A stretch of DNA of 64,000 bases from contig NZ_MAOE01000096.1 in NCBI RefSeq assembly GCF_001884185.1, forward strand, positions 18,814-82,813, written 5' to 3'. Below, in pieces: positions 56,333 through 64,000 of the stretch. Numbering within the stretch: the stretch's first letter is position 1; every line of letters begins with the position of its first letter. The DNA is from Bacillus albus (GTDB lineage Bacteria; Bacillota; Bacilli; Bacillales; Bacillaceae_G). Position numbers and translations under genes: made by a program. The notes below the pieces were generated by a model, which saw only the letters and a program-made list of their open reading frames with translations, searched no databases and was not told the DNA's origin.

Positions 56333-56748
56333 GCTTTATTCTCCTTCCTGACGTTTTCGTCGTTTTCGTCAAGCCACTGCAAATTTTTAAATAAATCATC
56401 ACGTGAGTATTCCGCGAGTTCAAAGTTATTTGTCATAACAATCGCCTCTGTCGGACAAACTTCTGTACATAAATCACAAAGAATACAAATTTCAAAATTT
56501 ATATCATACGTATCGATAATTTTTCCTTTTTTCGTAGGATCCGGATGTTTTTTCCCTGTTAGCTGAATACAGTCTGTCGGACAAATGTTAGAGCACTGAT
56601 TACAAACAATACACTTTTCGGGATAAAACTTTTGAATACCTCGAAAGCGGTCTGGCAATGGCAACGGTTGATTTGGATAATCGTACGTCACCTTCTTCTT
56701 ACTCAAATTGCTTAATGTATATTTTAATCCTTTAAATAGTCCTTTCAT
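56329..56748 (-). CDS. nuoI: NADH-quinone oxidoreductase subunit I (2 x 4Fe-4S)
   Basis: 139 residues. Two 4Fe-4S ferredoxin motifs: CIVCNQCSNICPTDCIQL and CILCDLCTEVCPTEAIVM. These hold clusters N6a and N6b that pass electrons to the cluster next to quinone. The N-terminal helix (KGLKYTLSNLSKK) attaches to the membrane arm. 25 bases follow nuoH. Confidence 0.96.
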   Translation of the reverse strand: MKGLFKGLKYTLSNLSKKKVTYDYPNQPLPLPDRFRGIQKFYPEKCIVCNQCSNICPTDCIQLTGKKHPDPTKKGKIIDTYDINFEICILCDLCTEVCPTEAIVMTNNFELAEYSRDDLFKNLQWLDENDENVRKENKA

Positions 56749-56773
56749 CTCTTACTGGCACCCCCCTCATAGA

Positions 56774-57775
56774 TTAGAAGAATAACTCCTTAATCAATGC
56801 CGTTAAGAAAATATTCGCAAGTGCAATTGGCAATAATACTTTCCAGCCAAACTCCATTAACTGATCACCTCTTATACGCGGAAACGTAACGCGGAACCAA
56901 ATTAATAGAAAGACTACACTGCTAAATTTCAAAGCAAACCATACAGCTCCCGGGATAAATCCAAGGAACATGACTGGATTCCATCCGCCTAAAAAGAGCA
57001 CTGTAATTAAAGATGCCATTCCGAAGAAATATACGTACTCTGAAAGCATAAAAAACGCCCAGCGAAACCCTGAGTATTCCGTATGATATCCAGAAACAAG
57101 CTCCGACTCGGCTTCTGGTAAATCAAACGGCGTCCTATTTAACTCTGCTACCGCTGCGATTAAAAACACGACGAAACCGATTGGCTGCACGAAAATGTAC
57201 CAAACATTCTCCTGCGCTGCTACGATTTCATTTAAATTTAAGCTACCAGCTAATAAAACGACGCCAATTACGCTCATTACGAGCGGAATTTCATAAGAAA
57301 TCATCTGCGCCGCCGCACGCATCCCTCCTAAAAGGGAATATTTATTATTCGATGCCCATCCTCCGGTCACGACACCAATCGTCGTAATCCCAGAAACAGC
57401 AATGTAATACAGTAAGCCTACGCCTATATCCGCGAACTGAAATTTATCAGTAAACGGGATAACTGCAAGCACCATAAATGCTGGTGCGAATGCAATGACA
57501 GGTGCTAATATAAACAACGGTTTATCTGCCGCCTTCGGAATACTATCTTCTTTCAGTAATAGTTTTAAAACATCGGCTACCGTTTGCAGTAAACCGAACC
57601 GGCCCCCAACTTGGTTTGGTCCAATCCGTCCTTGCATAAAACCCATCACTTTCCGCTCTGCCAAAATACCATATGTAACGAAGCCAAGGACTGCAAATAA
57701 TAGAAGCACCGCTAGCCCGAAAAAAATGAAGAAATTCGTCCAGCTTGAAGGTGATTGTAAGAGCGTTTCAATCAT
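56774..57775 (-). CDS. nuoH: NADH-quinone oxidoreductase subunit H
   Basis: 333 residues, about eight membrane segments. ERKVMGFMQGRIGPNQVGG (loop forming part of the quinone cavity), NRTPFDLPEAESELVSGYHT, EYSGFRWAFFMLSEY, and RVTFPRIRGDQLMEFGWK. Quinone-chamber subunit of complex I. The start overlaps the nuoD stop by one base (TAATG). Confidence 0.96.
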   Translation of the reverse strand: MIETLLQSPSSWTNFFIFFGLAVLLLFAVLGFVTYGILAERKVMGFMQGRIGPNQVGGRFGLLQTVADVLKLLLKEDSIPKAADKPLFILAPVIAFAPAFMVLAVIPFTDKFQFADIGVGLLYYIAVSGITTIGVVTGGWASNNKYSLLGGMRAAAQMISYEIPLVMSVIGVVLLAGSLNLNEIVAAQENVWYIFVQPIGFVVFLIAAVAELNRTPFDLPEAESELVSGYHTEYSGFRWAFFMLSEYVYFFGMASLITVLFLGGWNPVMFLGFIPGAVWFALKFSSVVFLLIWFRVTFPRIRGDQLMEFGWKVLLPIALANIFLTALIKELFF

Positions 57776-58875
57776 TAGCCATCAACCTCCCCAAGTACAA
57801 TATCAACTCCACCTAAAATCGTAATTAAATTGGCGATATTTTCACCTTTCAATAACTTCGGTAAAATTTGCAAATTGTAAAAAGACGGCCTGCGAAACTT
57901 CAAGCGGTATGGCTCTTTCTTTCCGTCACTAGCAATATAGCAACCAATCTCTCCGCGCGGTGACTCTATACGGACGAATGCTTCCCCCTTAGGCGCCTTA
58001 ATAATCTTTGGCACTTTCGCAAGTACTGCTCCTTCTTTTGGGAATTGCTGGACAGCTTGCTCAACAATTTTTAATGACTCCTCAATCTCTTGCATACGGC
58101 AAACGTAGCGATCCCAAGCATCCCCCACACTCCCAACAGGAATATCGAAATCAAAACGGTCGTAAATGGAGTACGGTTCATCCTTGCGAAGATCCCAGTT
58201 TACTCCAGTGCATCGTAAATTCGCTCCGCTTAAAGAATACGAAATCGCATCTTCCTCGCTATATATACCAACGCCTTTTACGCGATTTAAGAAAATCTCA
58301 TTCCCACTAACGAGATCATGATAACCTGCTAGTTGCTCTCTCATGTACGGAACAAACTCTTCCACTTTTTCAATCCAACCGTCCGGCGCATCCCACTTTA
58401 CACCGCCGACTCTCATATAGTTAAAAGTAAGCCGGGCGCCGCATAACTCATTTAATAAATTAATAATCATCTCTCGCTCACGAAATGCGTACAAAAACGG
58501 GCTGACCGCTCCTATATCAAGAAGATTTGTCCCCCACCAAACGAGGTGGCTCGCAATCCTTCCAAGCTCCATTGCAAGCACTCGCAAGTATTCGGCTCGC
58601 TCTGGGATTTCAAGCCCCATCATCGTCTCTACAGCGTGGCAAATGACGTAATTATTCGTCATGGCCGATAAATAGTCCATTCGATCTGTATAAGGGATAA
58701 TTTGCGTATACTGTAAGCTCTCCGCAATCTTTTCGGTCCCGCGATGTAAATATCCAATAACCGGTGTAGCTTCTTTAATAATTTCCCCGTCAATCTTAAT
58801 AACAAGTCTGAACACACCGTGCGTACTCGGATGTTGAGGACCTACATTCAAAAGCATTTCTTCCGTACGAATCAT
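57775..58875 (-). CDS. nuoD: NADH-quinone oxidoreductase subunit D (49-kDa type)
   Basis: 366 residues. LNVGPQHPSTHGVFRLVIKI with the quinone-site His, GYLHRGTEKIAE, MDYLSAMTNN, and the C-terminal GGVDIVLGEVDG. Contains quinone-binding residues and evolved from [NiFe] hydrogenase large subunits. Not fused to nuoC. Start ATG four bases after the nuoC stop. Confidence 0.96.
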   Translation of the reverse strand: MIRTEEMLLNVGPQHPSTHGVFRLVIKIDGEIIKEATPVIGYLHRGTEKIAESLQYTQIIPYTDRMDYLSAMTNNYVICHAVETMMGLEIPERAEYLRVLAMELGRIASHLVWWGTNLLDIGAVSPFLYAFREREMIINLLNELCGARLTFNYMRVGGVKWDAPDGWIEKVEEFVPYMREQLAGYHDLVSGNEIFLNRVKGVGIYSEEDAISYSLSGANLRCTGVNWDLRKDEPYSIYDRFDFDIPVGSVGDAWDRYVCRMQEIEESLKIVEQAVQQFPKEGAVLAKVPKIIKAPKGEAFVRIESPRGEIGCYIASDGKKEPYRLKFRRPSFYNLQILPKLLKGENIANLITILGGVDIVLGEVDG

Positions 58876-58879
58876 TTAG

Positions 58880-60043
58880 CTACACCTCCACGTCATACGG
58901 TTCATAATCTTTTCTAAGCGGATGTCCTATCCAATCATCGGGCATTAAAATACGTGATAAATTCGGGTGTCCCTTAAATACAATGCCAAGCAAATCATAC
59001 GCTTCCCGCTCTGGCCAGTCCGCTCCTTTCCAAAGCGCTGTCACCGATTCTACTTGCGGCGCTTCCCTATTCAGCTTTACCTTTACCGCTACTGACTGTT
59101 TCTTTCCATATGAAAATAAATGAACATACACTTCCATATGTGTCACAAAATCCGTCGCATGTAGCTCTGACATATAATCAAATGCAAGTCCCTCATGGAA
59201 TCGCAGTAACTCCATTACTTCATAATATTTGGAGGTCTCAACCACAAGAGTTGGTACATCTTTTGAAAGTTTATTAATGTAGCAATCTACTAAAGTATCC
59301 TCTCCTACTTTTCCCTTAATAACTTCAACATACTGATTTAAATACGGTTGATTTACGGATGGCTCTTCCAGCTTCGGCTCCTCTTCCTTCTTACCTTCAG
59401 CGCCCTTTGTCTTCGCTCTTGCAGCCGCAGCTGCTTTTGCCTTCGCTGCTGCAATCGCCTTCGCCTTTTCATCTCCTGAATCCCCATCACCCTGTAAGGC
59501 CTTCTGCTTTGCTAGCGCAGCTACTTTTGCCTTTGCTGCCGCCACGGCTTTCGCTTTTGCTTTGGCCTTTTCCTCTTCCTCTTCTGTTACCTCTTCGGTT
59601 CCTTCTCTTTTTTGCTTCGCTAACGCCGCTGCTTTTGCTTTCGCTGCAGCTGCTGCCTTCGCTTTGGCCTTTTCCTCTTCCGTTACCTCTTCGGTTCCTT
59701 CTCTTTTTTGCTTCGCTAATGCCGCTGCTTTTGCTTTCGCTGCAGCTGCTGCCTTCGCCTTCGCTTTGGCCTTCTCCTCTTCCGTTACCTCTTCGGTTCC
59801 TTCTCTTTTTTGCTTCGCTAATGCCGCTGCTTTTGCTTTTGCGCCCGCAGCTGCGCGTCGTTTCGCTTCTTCTACAGTCATACCATCATTTTTTGGTAGC
59901 GCTTTCTCTTTTTCCTGGTTTTCTTCCTCAAGTTTATTTATTTCTGCACCATGTTTCGCAATGAGCCGCTTTCTCGCCTCTTCTTTTGCACGCCTAGCCG
60001 CTTCTCTTTTCAAATCCTCTAACTCTTTGTTTGGATCACTCAT
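58880..60043 (-). CDS. nuoC: NADH-quinone oxidoreductase subunit C with long Ala/Lys/Glu-rich repeat extension
   Basis: 387 residues, about twice the usual NuoC length. The normal 30-kDa domain is residues about 233-387 ([40 protein letters not shown]). The N-terminal 230 residues are low-complexity, helical and charged. They include three near-exact copies of [17 protein letters not shown] (near 74, 108 and 140) joined by AKAKAAAA runs, and a degenerate fourth copy near 176. The extension is cytosolic and lacks NuoC function. Start ATG overlaps the nuoB stop by four bases. Confidence 0.93.
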
Positions 60044-60558
60044 TTATTCGTCACCTGCTTTCCTGTCTTTGCCTCGTAACGAATTTTTTCTTTCAATTTA
60101 TTAATTCCATAAATTAAGGCAGCAGGATTTGGTGGGCAACCAGGGATATACACATCAACTGGCACAATTTGATCTACACCTTTCACAACAGCGTATGAAT
60201 TTACATATGGACCACCTGCTGTCGCACAAGATCCCATTGCAATAACCCATTTCGGTTCAGGCATTTGATCGTATAAACGCCGAACAATTGGAGCCATCTT
60301 CTTCGTTACCGTTCCCGACACAATCATAACGTCCGATTGCCTTGGTGATGTCCGAAAAAATGACCCAAATCGATCTAAATCGTAATGTGATGAACCTACT
60401 CCCATCATTTCAATTGCACAGCATGCCAGTCCGAATGTCATTGGCCATAAAGAATTACTCCGTGCCCATCCTTTCAACTGTTCCAATGTAGAAAAAAAGA
60501 TATTTCGTTCTAATTCCGCTCGCTCATTTGGATGTAACTCCTCAAAATTTATAACCAT
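60040..60558 (-). CDS. nuoB: NADH-quinone oxidoreductase subunit B (cluster N2)
   Basis: 172 residues from the ATG at 60558 ([10 protein letters not shown]), preceded by AAGAAGGTGTTACA. A longer frame to 60579 is rejected. Cys residues for the N2 4Fe-4S cluster are in [22 protein letters not shown] and PGCPPNP. It passes electrons to quinone. The start overlaps the end of nuoA by 10 bases. Confidence 0.95.
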
Positions 60559-60917
60559 TGTAACACCTTCTTTTTCCAAGCATACGCTAATCCAACTAGC
60601 AACATTACAACAAAGATGAGCATTTCAATCAGTGCAAATAAACCGAGCTTGTCATATGCAACAGCCCATGGATATAAAAATAAAGTTTCTACATCAAAAA
60701 TGACAAACAATAAAGCAAAAATATAATAACGAGCATGAAACCGAATATTCGCATCATGAAAAGGCTCAATCCCACTCTCATACGTCGTCGCTTTCGCTGC
60801 ACTTGGTTTGTTTGGGCGCAGCATCCTTCCTAATGTAAGAGCCACTACCGGCAGCAATATGCCTAATAGCAAGAAAATCAAAACGATCATATAACTATTT
60901 TCATATACACTTGCCAT
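60549..60917 (-). CDS. nuoA: NADH-quinone oxidoreductase subunit A
   Basis: 122 residues, three membrane segments. [20 protein letters not shown] with the quinone-cavity loop and [19 protein letters not shown] with the conserved acidic residues. First gene of the 11-gene operon, with GGGGGGAGGG upstream. Promoter about 110 bases before the start. Confidence 0.96.
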
Positions 60918-61027
60918 TGTGAAACCCTCCCCCCTGAATTAAGAACAAGTTCACTTAGTAAACAATATGTCCTAGTTGCAGTAATTATTATTTTTAAATT
61001 TTTCTAAATAATGCAACTATTTTAATC

Positions 61028-61057
61028 ATTATAGCAAACTTCAAATTCCTATGTCGA
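61028..61057 (-). promoter_or_regulatory. Sigma-A type promoter of the nuo operon
   Basis: On the minus strand: TCGACA (61057-61052) and TATAAT (61033-61028) with 18-base spacer, 111 bases before the nuoA start. The rest of the 289-base gap is AT-rich and should also hold the promoter of the plus-strand signalling gene, which I could not pick out. Confidence 0.65.
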
Positions 61058-61206
61058 TATGTTGGGGACAGAAACGGGAATTATTAAAATCTATTTTTAG
61101 AACTCGCTATACCTGTGTAAAATAAGTATAGAAATTATATATACTTTTCAAGAAACAATAAAAAATAAAAAGAGGAAGTTATATGTATATACCGTAGGTG
61201 AGATAA

Positions 61207-63930
61207 ATGAAAAAACAAACACATGTAAGTATTCTTATAAGCATCATATTGTTATCTGTAGCGATTCATTATGTGGCAATGCCTTTTCTATATGAATACT
61301 CATTTCCTTTTCAAATATTAATTGGAATGAGTACCTTATTCATTGATATTATCGCTTGTAGTTATATACTTTATTTTTCAAACATGAAAGAAGGGTTACC
61401 CCGTTTATTTTGGACCATTTTATGTATTGGAACCCTCTCTTATTTCATTGGAGATATTATCGTTGCCTATCAACGTTTAATTTTAAAGGACTACTATACA
61501 TTCGTTGATTTGTCCGATTTTTTTTATCTGCTTTTTTTAATTAGCTTTGCATTTGCCTTTCTATATGAAATCATCTATAACCGCGATTTATTAGAAAAGC
61601 TTTTTATGATATGTGATATTTGTATTATTGTTACATCACAATTCACTTTAAGTTACTACTTACTTATCGAACGTACTATTCATGTTTCTTCAACATCCAA
61701 TATCGACATATTTGTTCAACTTACCTATCCAATGACCGATTTACTCTTTTTCCTCATAGGAATCAATCTGTTATTCAAGCCATTATCCTTATTATCCAAA
61801 AAAGTTGGTGCGCTTCTTGGCAGTGCTTTAATTTTATATGCTACTACAGATGCGATTTATGCTTATATTAAATACTTCACACCCGAGTATTCTATGTTTA
61901 CAGTTACTCCTCTCTATCAAGTAACTTTAGTACTAGTAGCAATCGCCTGTATTATGCATACGAAAGAACCTGAAAAACAAGAGCAAGTACTGTTAACACC
62001 TAAACTTGGTGAATCGATCAGATTATCGTTACCTTATATTTCTGTAGTAATGCTTATTGTTTTTATACTATTTGAATACGTTTTTGCACCTATTGTAGTA
62101 ATTGGGCTTATGATAACTTTCTCCTTCGTTCTCATACGCCATAGTTTAGTTCGAAAACAAAATAAATTATTATTACTAGCTCAAATGCAATTCAACTCAG
62201 AACTCGAAAAACAAATTGAACTACGTACAGAAGATTTAGTAGAACAAAAAAATGAACTATACCATAACCAACAAATGTTTAAATCTTTATATGAGCACCA
62301 TCCAGATCCAATTTTCACATTAGACTTGTACGGTAATTTTCTCAACGTGAACAACGCTGGTACGACTTTACTCGGTTATCAAACGAATGAATTATTAAAA
62401 CAACCATACTATTCACTTACGTATGAAGAAGATTTGGAAGAGATCATTAATGCCTTCCATCGCGTAAAAAAGGGAACATCTATTTCTTTAGAAGTACGGG
62501 CGTATCATAAAAATAGAGATATTTACTACTTGCATGTTACAGCTGTTCCTATCTTTTTAAAAAATCATATTTCTGGCGTTTATTTAATGATTAAAGATAT
62601 TACAGAAAGCAAACAACAGCAAGAACAAATTAACTTTCTAGCCTACCATGATACATTAACAGAGCTTGCAAATCGCCGTGCATTTCATCAATATGTAGAA
62701 CAAGCAATTGCTCGATCTAAAATATCAAAAAGGCCTTTTGCTGTTATGTTCCTCGACCTAGACCGCTTTAAAGTTATTAACGACACCCTCGGTCATAGGG
62801 TAGGAGACCTGCTATTAATTGCAGTAGCAAAAAGACTCGAAAAAATAGCAACACCAAATATGAAACTTGCCCGATTAGCTGGGGATGAATTCACAATCCT
62901 TATTGAGAATTATCAAAAAAGGCCAGATGTAAAAAAAATAGCTGATGCGATTGTAGCAGACATGAACGAACCATTCGAAATTGAAAATCAACATTTAAAA
63001 ATCTCACCAAGCATCGGGATTGCAATATATCCTGAAGCAGGCGAAGATCCATTATCAATCTTGCAGCATGCCGATATGGCCATGTATGAAGCAAAAAACA
63101 AAGGAAAAAACGGTAGCTCTCTGTACACGAAAGAATTGTATAAAAAAATGGAACGGAAAGCTCGAATTGAAAAAGATTTACCACTCGCTTTAGTAAACGA
63201 AGAATTTTATGTCGTTTATCAACCACAAATTGATATTACGACGAAAAAAATTATTGGTGCTGAAGCATTAATACGCTGGAGACACCCACTCCTAGGTGAC
63301 ATTCCGCCATGTGAGTTCATTCCAATTGTAGAGGAGACTCCGCAGGTCATTCCACTCGGTCATTGGGTATTAAAAGAATCTTGTCGCCAGTTAAAAATAT
63401 GGCATACTTTTGGCTATACAGATTTAAAAATAAGTGTGAACTTATCAGCAAAGGAGTTCCAGCAAGATAATTTAATCGAACACATTTCACAAATACTAAC
63501 AGACCTTAACGTCGATCCCAAATATGTAACACTTGAGTTAACAGAACGAATTGCGATGATTGATGAAAAAGAAACGTTATCAAGGCTAAAACAATTAAAG
63601 GAATATGGTATTCAAACATCCATTGATGACTTCGGTACCGGCTATTCTTCTCTCGCTTATTTATCAATTTTCCCTATCGATACATTAAAAGTACCGAGAG
63701 AATTTACACAACTCGCCGATCACCGTCCTGAAGAAAGAGCTATCGTCTCAACTATCCTTTCCCTTGCAAATACGTTAAATCTTTCTGTCGTTGCTGAAGG
63801 AATTGAAACAGAAAAACAACTTAATTTTCTACAAAAAAACAACTGTAAGTATATGCAAGGTTACTATTTCAGTAAACCACTTACGAGTCATCAATTTATA
63901 AAATTCCTACAAAAAACCCCCAGTATGTGA
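61207..63930 (+). CDS. Membrane PAS-GGDEF-EAL protein (cyclic-di-GMP turnover)
   Basis: 907 residues. About ten membrane segments in residues 1-320, a short coiled coil (about 330-355), a PAS domain (PDPIFTLDLYGNFLNVNNAG), a GGDEF domain with the motif AGDEF near 558 in place of GGDEF, and a complete EAL domain (EALIRW near 685, VNLSAKEF, LELTERIAM, IDDFGTGYSSLAY, LKVPREF, VVAEGIE and QGYYFSKPL). EAL residues for metal and substrate binding are present, so phosphodiesterase activity is likely. Cyclase activity with AGDEF is uncertain. The B. cereus group has a characterised protein of this build called CdgF, possibly this one. It has its own promoter. Confidence 0.88.
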   Translation: MKKQTHVSILISIILLSVAIHYVAMPFLYEYSFPFQILIGMSTLFIDIIACSYILYFSNMKEGLPRLFWTILCIGTLSYFIGDIIVAYQRLILKDYYTFVDLSDFFYLLFLISFAFAFLYEIIYNRDLLEKLFMICDICIIVTSQFTLSYYLLIERTIHVSSTSNIDIFVQLTYPMTDLLFFLIGINLLFKPLSLLSKKVGALLGSALILYATTDAIYAYIKYFTPEYSMFTVTPLYQVTLVLVAIACIMHTKEPEKQEQVLLTPKLGESIRLSLPYISVVMLIVFILFEYVFAPIVVIGLMITFSFVLIRHSLVRKQNKLLLLAQMQFNSELEKQIELRTEDLVEQKNELYHNQQMFKSLYEHHPDPIFTLDLYGNFLNVNNAGTTLLGYQTNELLKQPYYSLTYEEDLEEIINAFHRVKKGTSISLEVRAYHKNRDIYYLHVTAVPIFLKNHISGVYLMIKDITESKQQQEQINFLAYHDTLTELANRRAFHQYVEQAIARSKISKRPFAVMFLDLDRFKVINDTLGHRVGDLLLIAVAKRLEKIATPNMKLARLAGDEFTILIENYQKRPDVKKIADAIVADMNEPFEIENQHLKISPSIGIAIYPEAGEDPLSILQHADMAMYEAKNKGKNGSSLYTKELYKKMERKARIEKDLPLALVNEEFYVVYQPQIDITTKKIIGAEALIRWRHPLLGDIPPCEFIPIVEETPQVIPLGHWVLKESCRQLKIWHTFGYTDLKISVNLSAKEFQQDNLIEHISQILTDLNVDPKYVTLELTERIAMIDEKETLSRLKQLKEYGIQTSIDDFGTGYSSLAYLSIFPIDTLKVPREFTQLADHRPEERAIVSTILSLANTLNLSVVAEGIETEKQLNFLQKNNCKYMQGYYFSKPLTSHQFIKFLQKTPSM

Positions 63931-63933
63931 AGT

Positions 63934-64000
63934 GACCCCCGAAAATGGGACACCAATCAAAACACCTAAACCACTTGTTCCCTAAATTCTTTAGGGGATA
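63934..64000 (-). mobile_element. Probable end of an IS3-type insertion sequence (cut by window edge)
   Basis: Four bases after the stop of the EAL gene, TGACCCCCGAAAATGGGACA begins a stretch ending at the window edge. This resembles the terminal inverted repeat of IS3/IS150-type elements (GGGACA...TGACCCC), with the non-coding region downstream of the transposase continuing to the edge. The transposase, the other end, and the target duplication lie outside, so identity and direction are unproven. Confidence 0.45.

Noticed and set aside
59359-60104. Two plus-strand ORFs of 201 and 180 residues opposite nuoC
   Set aside because: They are antisense to the Ala/Lys/Glu repeats of nuoC. Their Leu/Pro/Ser- and Ala/Phe/Ser-rich compositions are mirror images of the repeat. 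No ribosome sites.

Overview
The window is chromosomal DNA of a Bacillus cereus group bacterium. The evidence is low GC content, strong AGGAGG-type ribosome binding sites, many short hairpin-plus-U-run terminators, and a gene order matching the region left of the atp operon in Bacillus (ywzB-ywmB-murAA-spoIID-spoIIQ-spoIIID-mbl, with an adjacent 11-gene complex I operon). A comK paralogue and a degraded copy of a dispersed hairpin repeat also fit this group. No tRNA, rRNA or CRISPR array was seen.

Layout, left to right. 1-8.2 kb: a zinc-ribbon protein pair (one cut by the window edge), the ywqB/ywqA SWIM and SNF2 pair, a VanZ-like protein, and small DUF1659, DUF2922 and DUF4359 proteins. 8.4-9.4 kb: a ComK homologue facing a small sigma-70 family factor. 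9.6-14.2 kb: a yknXYZ-like macrolide-type export operon followed by two tandem Yip1-family membrane proteins (YknW-like). 14.5-19.8 kb: an organophosphate transporter with a solute-binding lipoprotein, an unidentified membrane-anchored protein, a histidine kinase and a response regulator, resembling a Gram-positive version of the PgtABCP phosphoglycerate uptake system. 19.9-22.6 kb: galE, a LytR-CpsA-Psr ligase and fabZ.

23.1-39.3 kb is an AT-rich accessory block between fabZ and mbl. It encodes galU, a large protein with three repeated N-terminal modules and a DUF6270/SGNH-like C-terminus, a TagGH-type ABC exporter, a UDP-ManNAc-type dehydrogenase, two very large CDP-glycerol glycerophosphotransferase-type proteins with N-terminal GT2-like regions, one GT2 and two GT4 glycosyltransferases. 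Together these look like a locus for a glycerophosphate-containing, ABC-exported cell-surface polymer, with a LytR ligase and sugar-nucleotide genes (galE, galU) flanking it. No tagD, tagA or tagO was found here, so CDP-glycerol and the lipid-linked primer must come from elsewhere.

39.7-50.4 kb is the conserved sporulation and cell-wall region: mbl, spoIIID, a polysaccharide deacetylase, a 44-residue membrane protein, spoIIQ, an ABC-2 exporter with a degenerate-ABC/LytTR regulator, spoIID, murAA, ywmB and ywzB. 50.6-60.9 kb is the nuoABCDHIJKLMN operon (minus strand, no nuoEFG), in which NuoC carries a long Ala/Lys/Glu tandem-repeat extension. The right edge holds a membrane PAS-GGDEF-EAL protein and, straight after its stop codon, what looks like the terminal repeat of an IS3-type insertion sequence that leaves the window.

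Protein family names come from recognising sequence motifs by eye. No database search was run.
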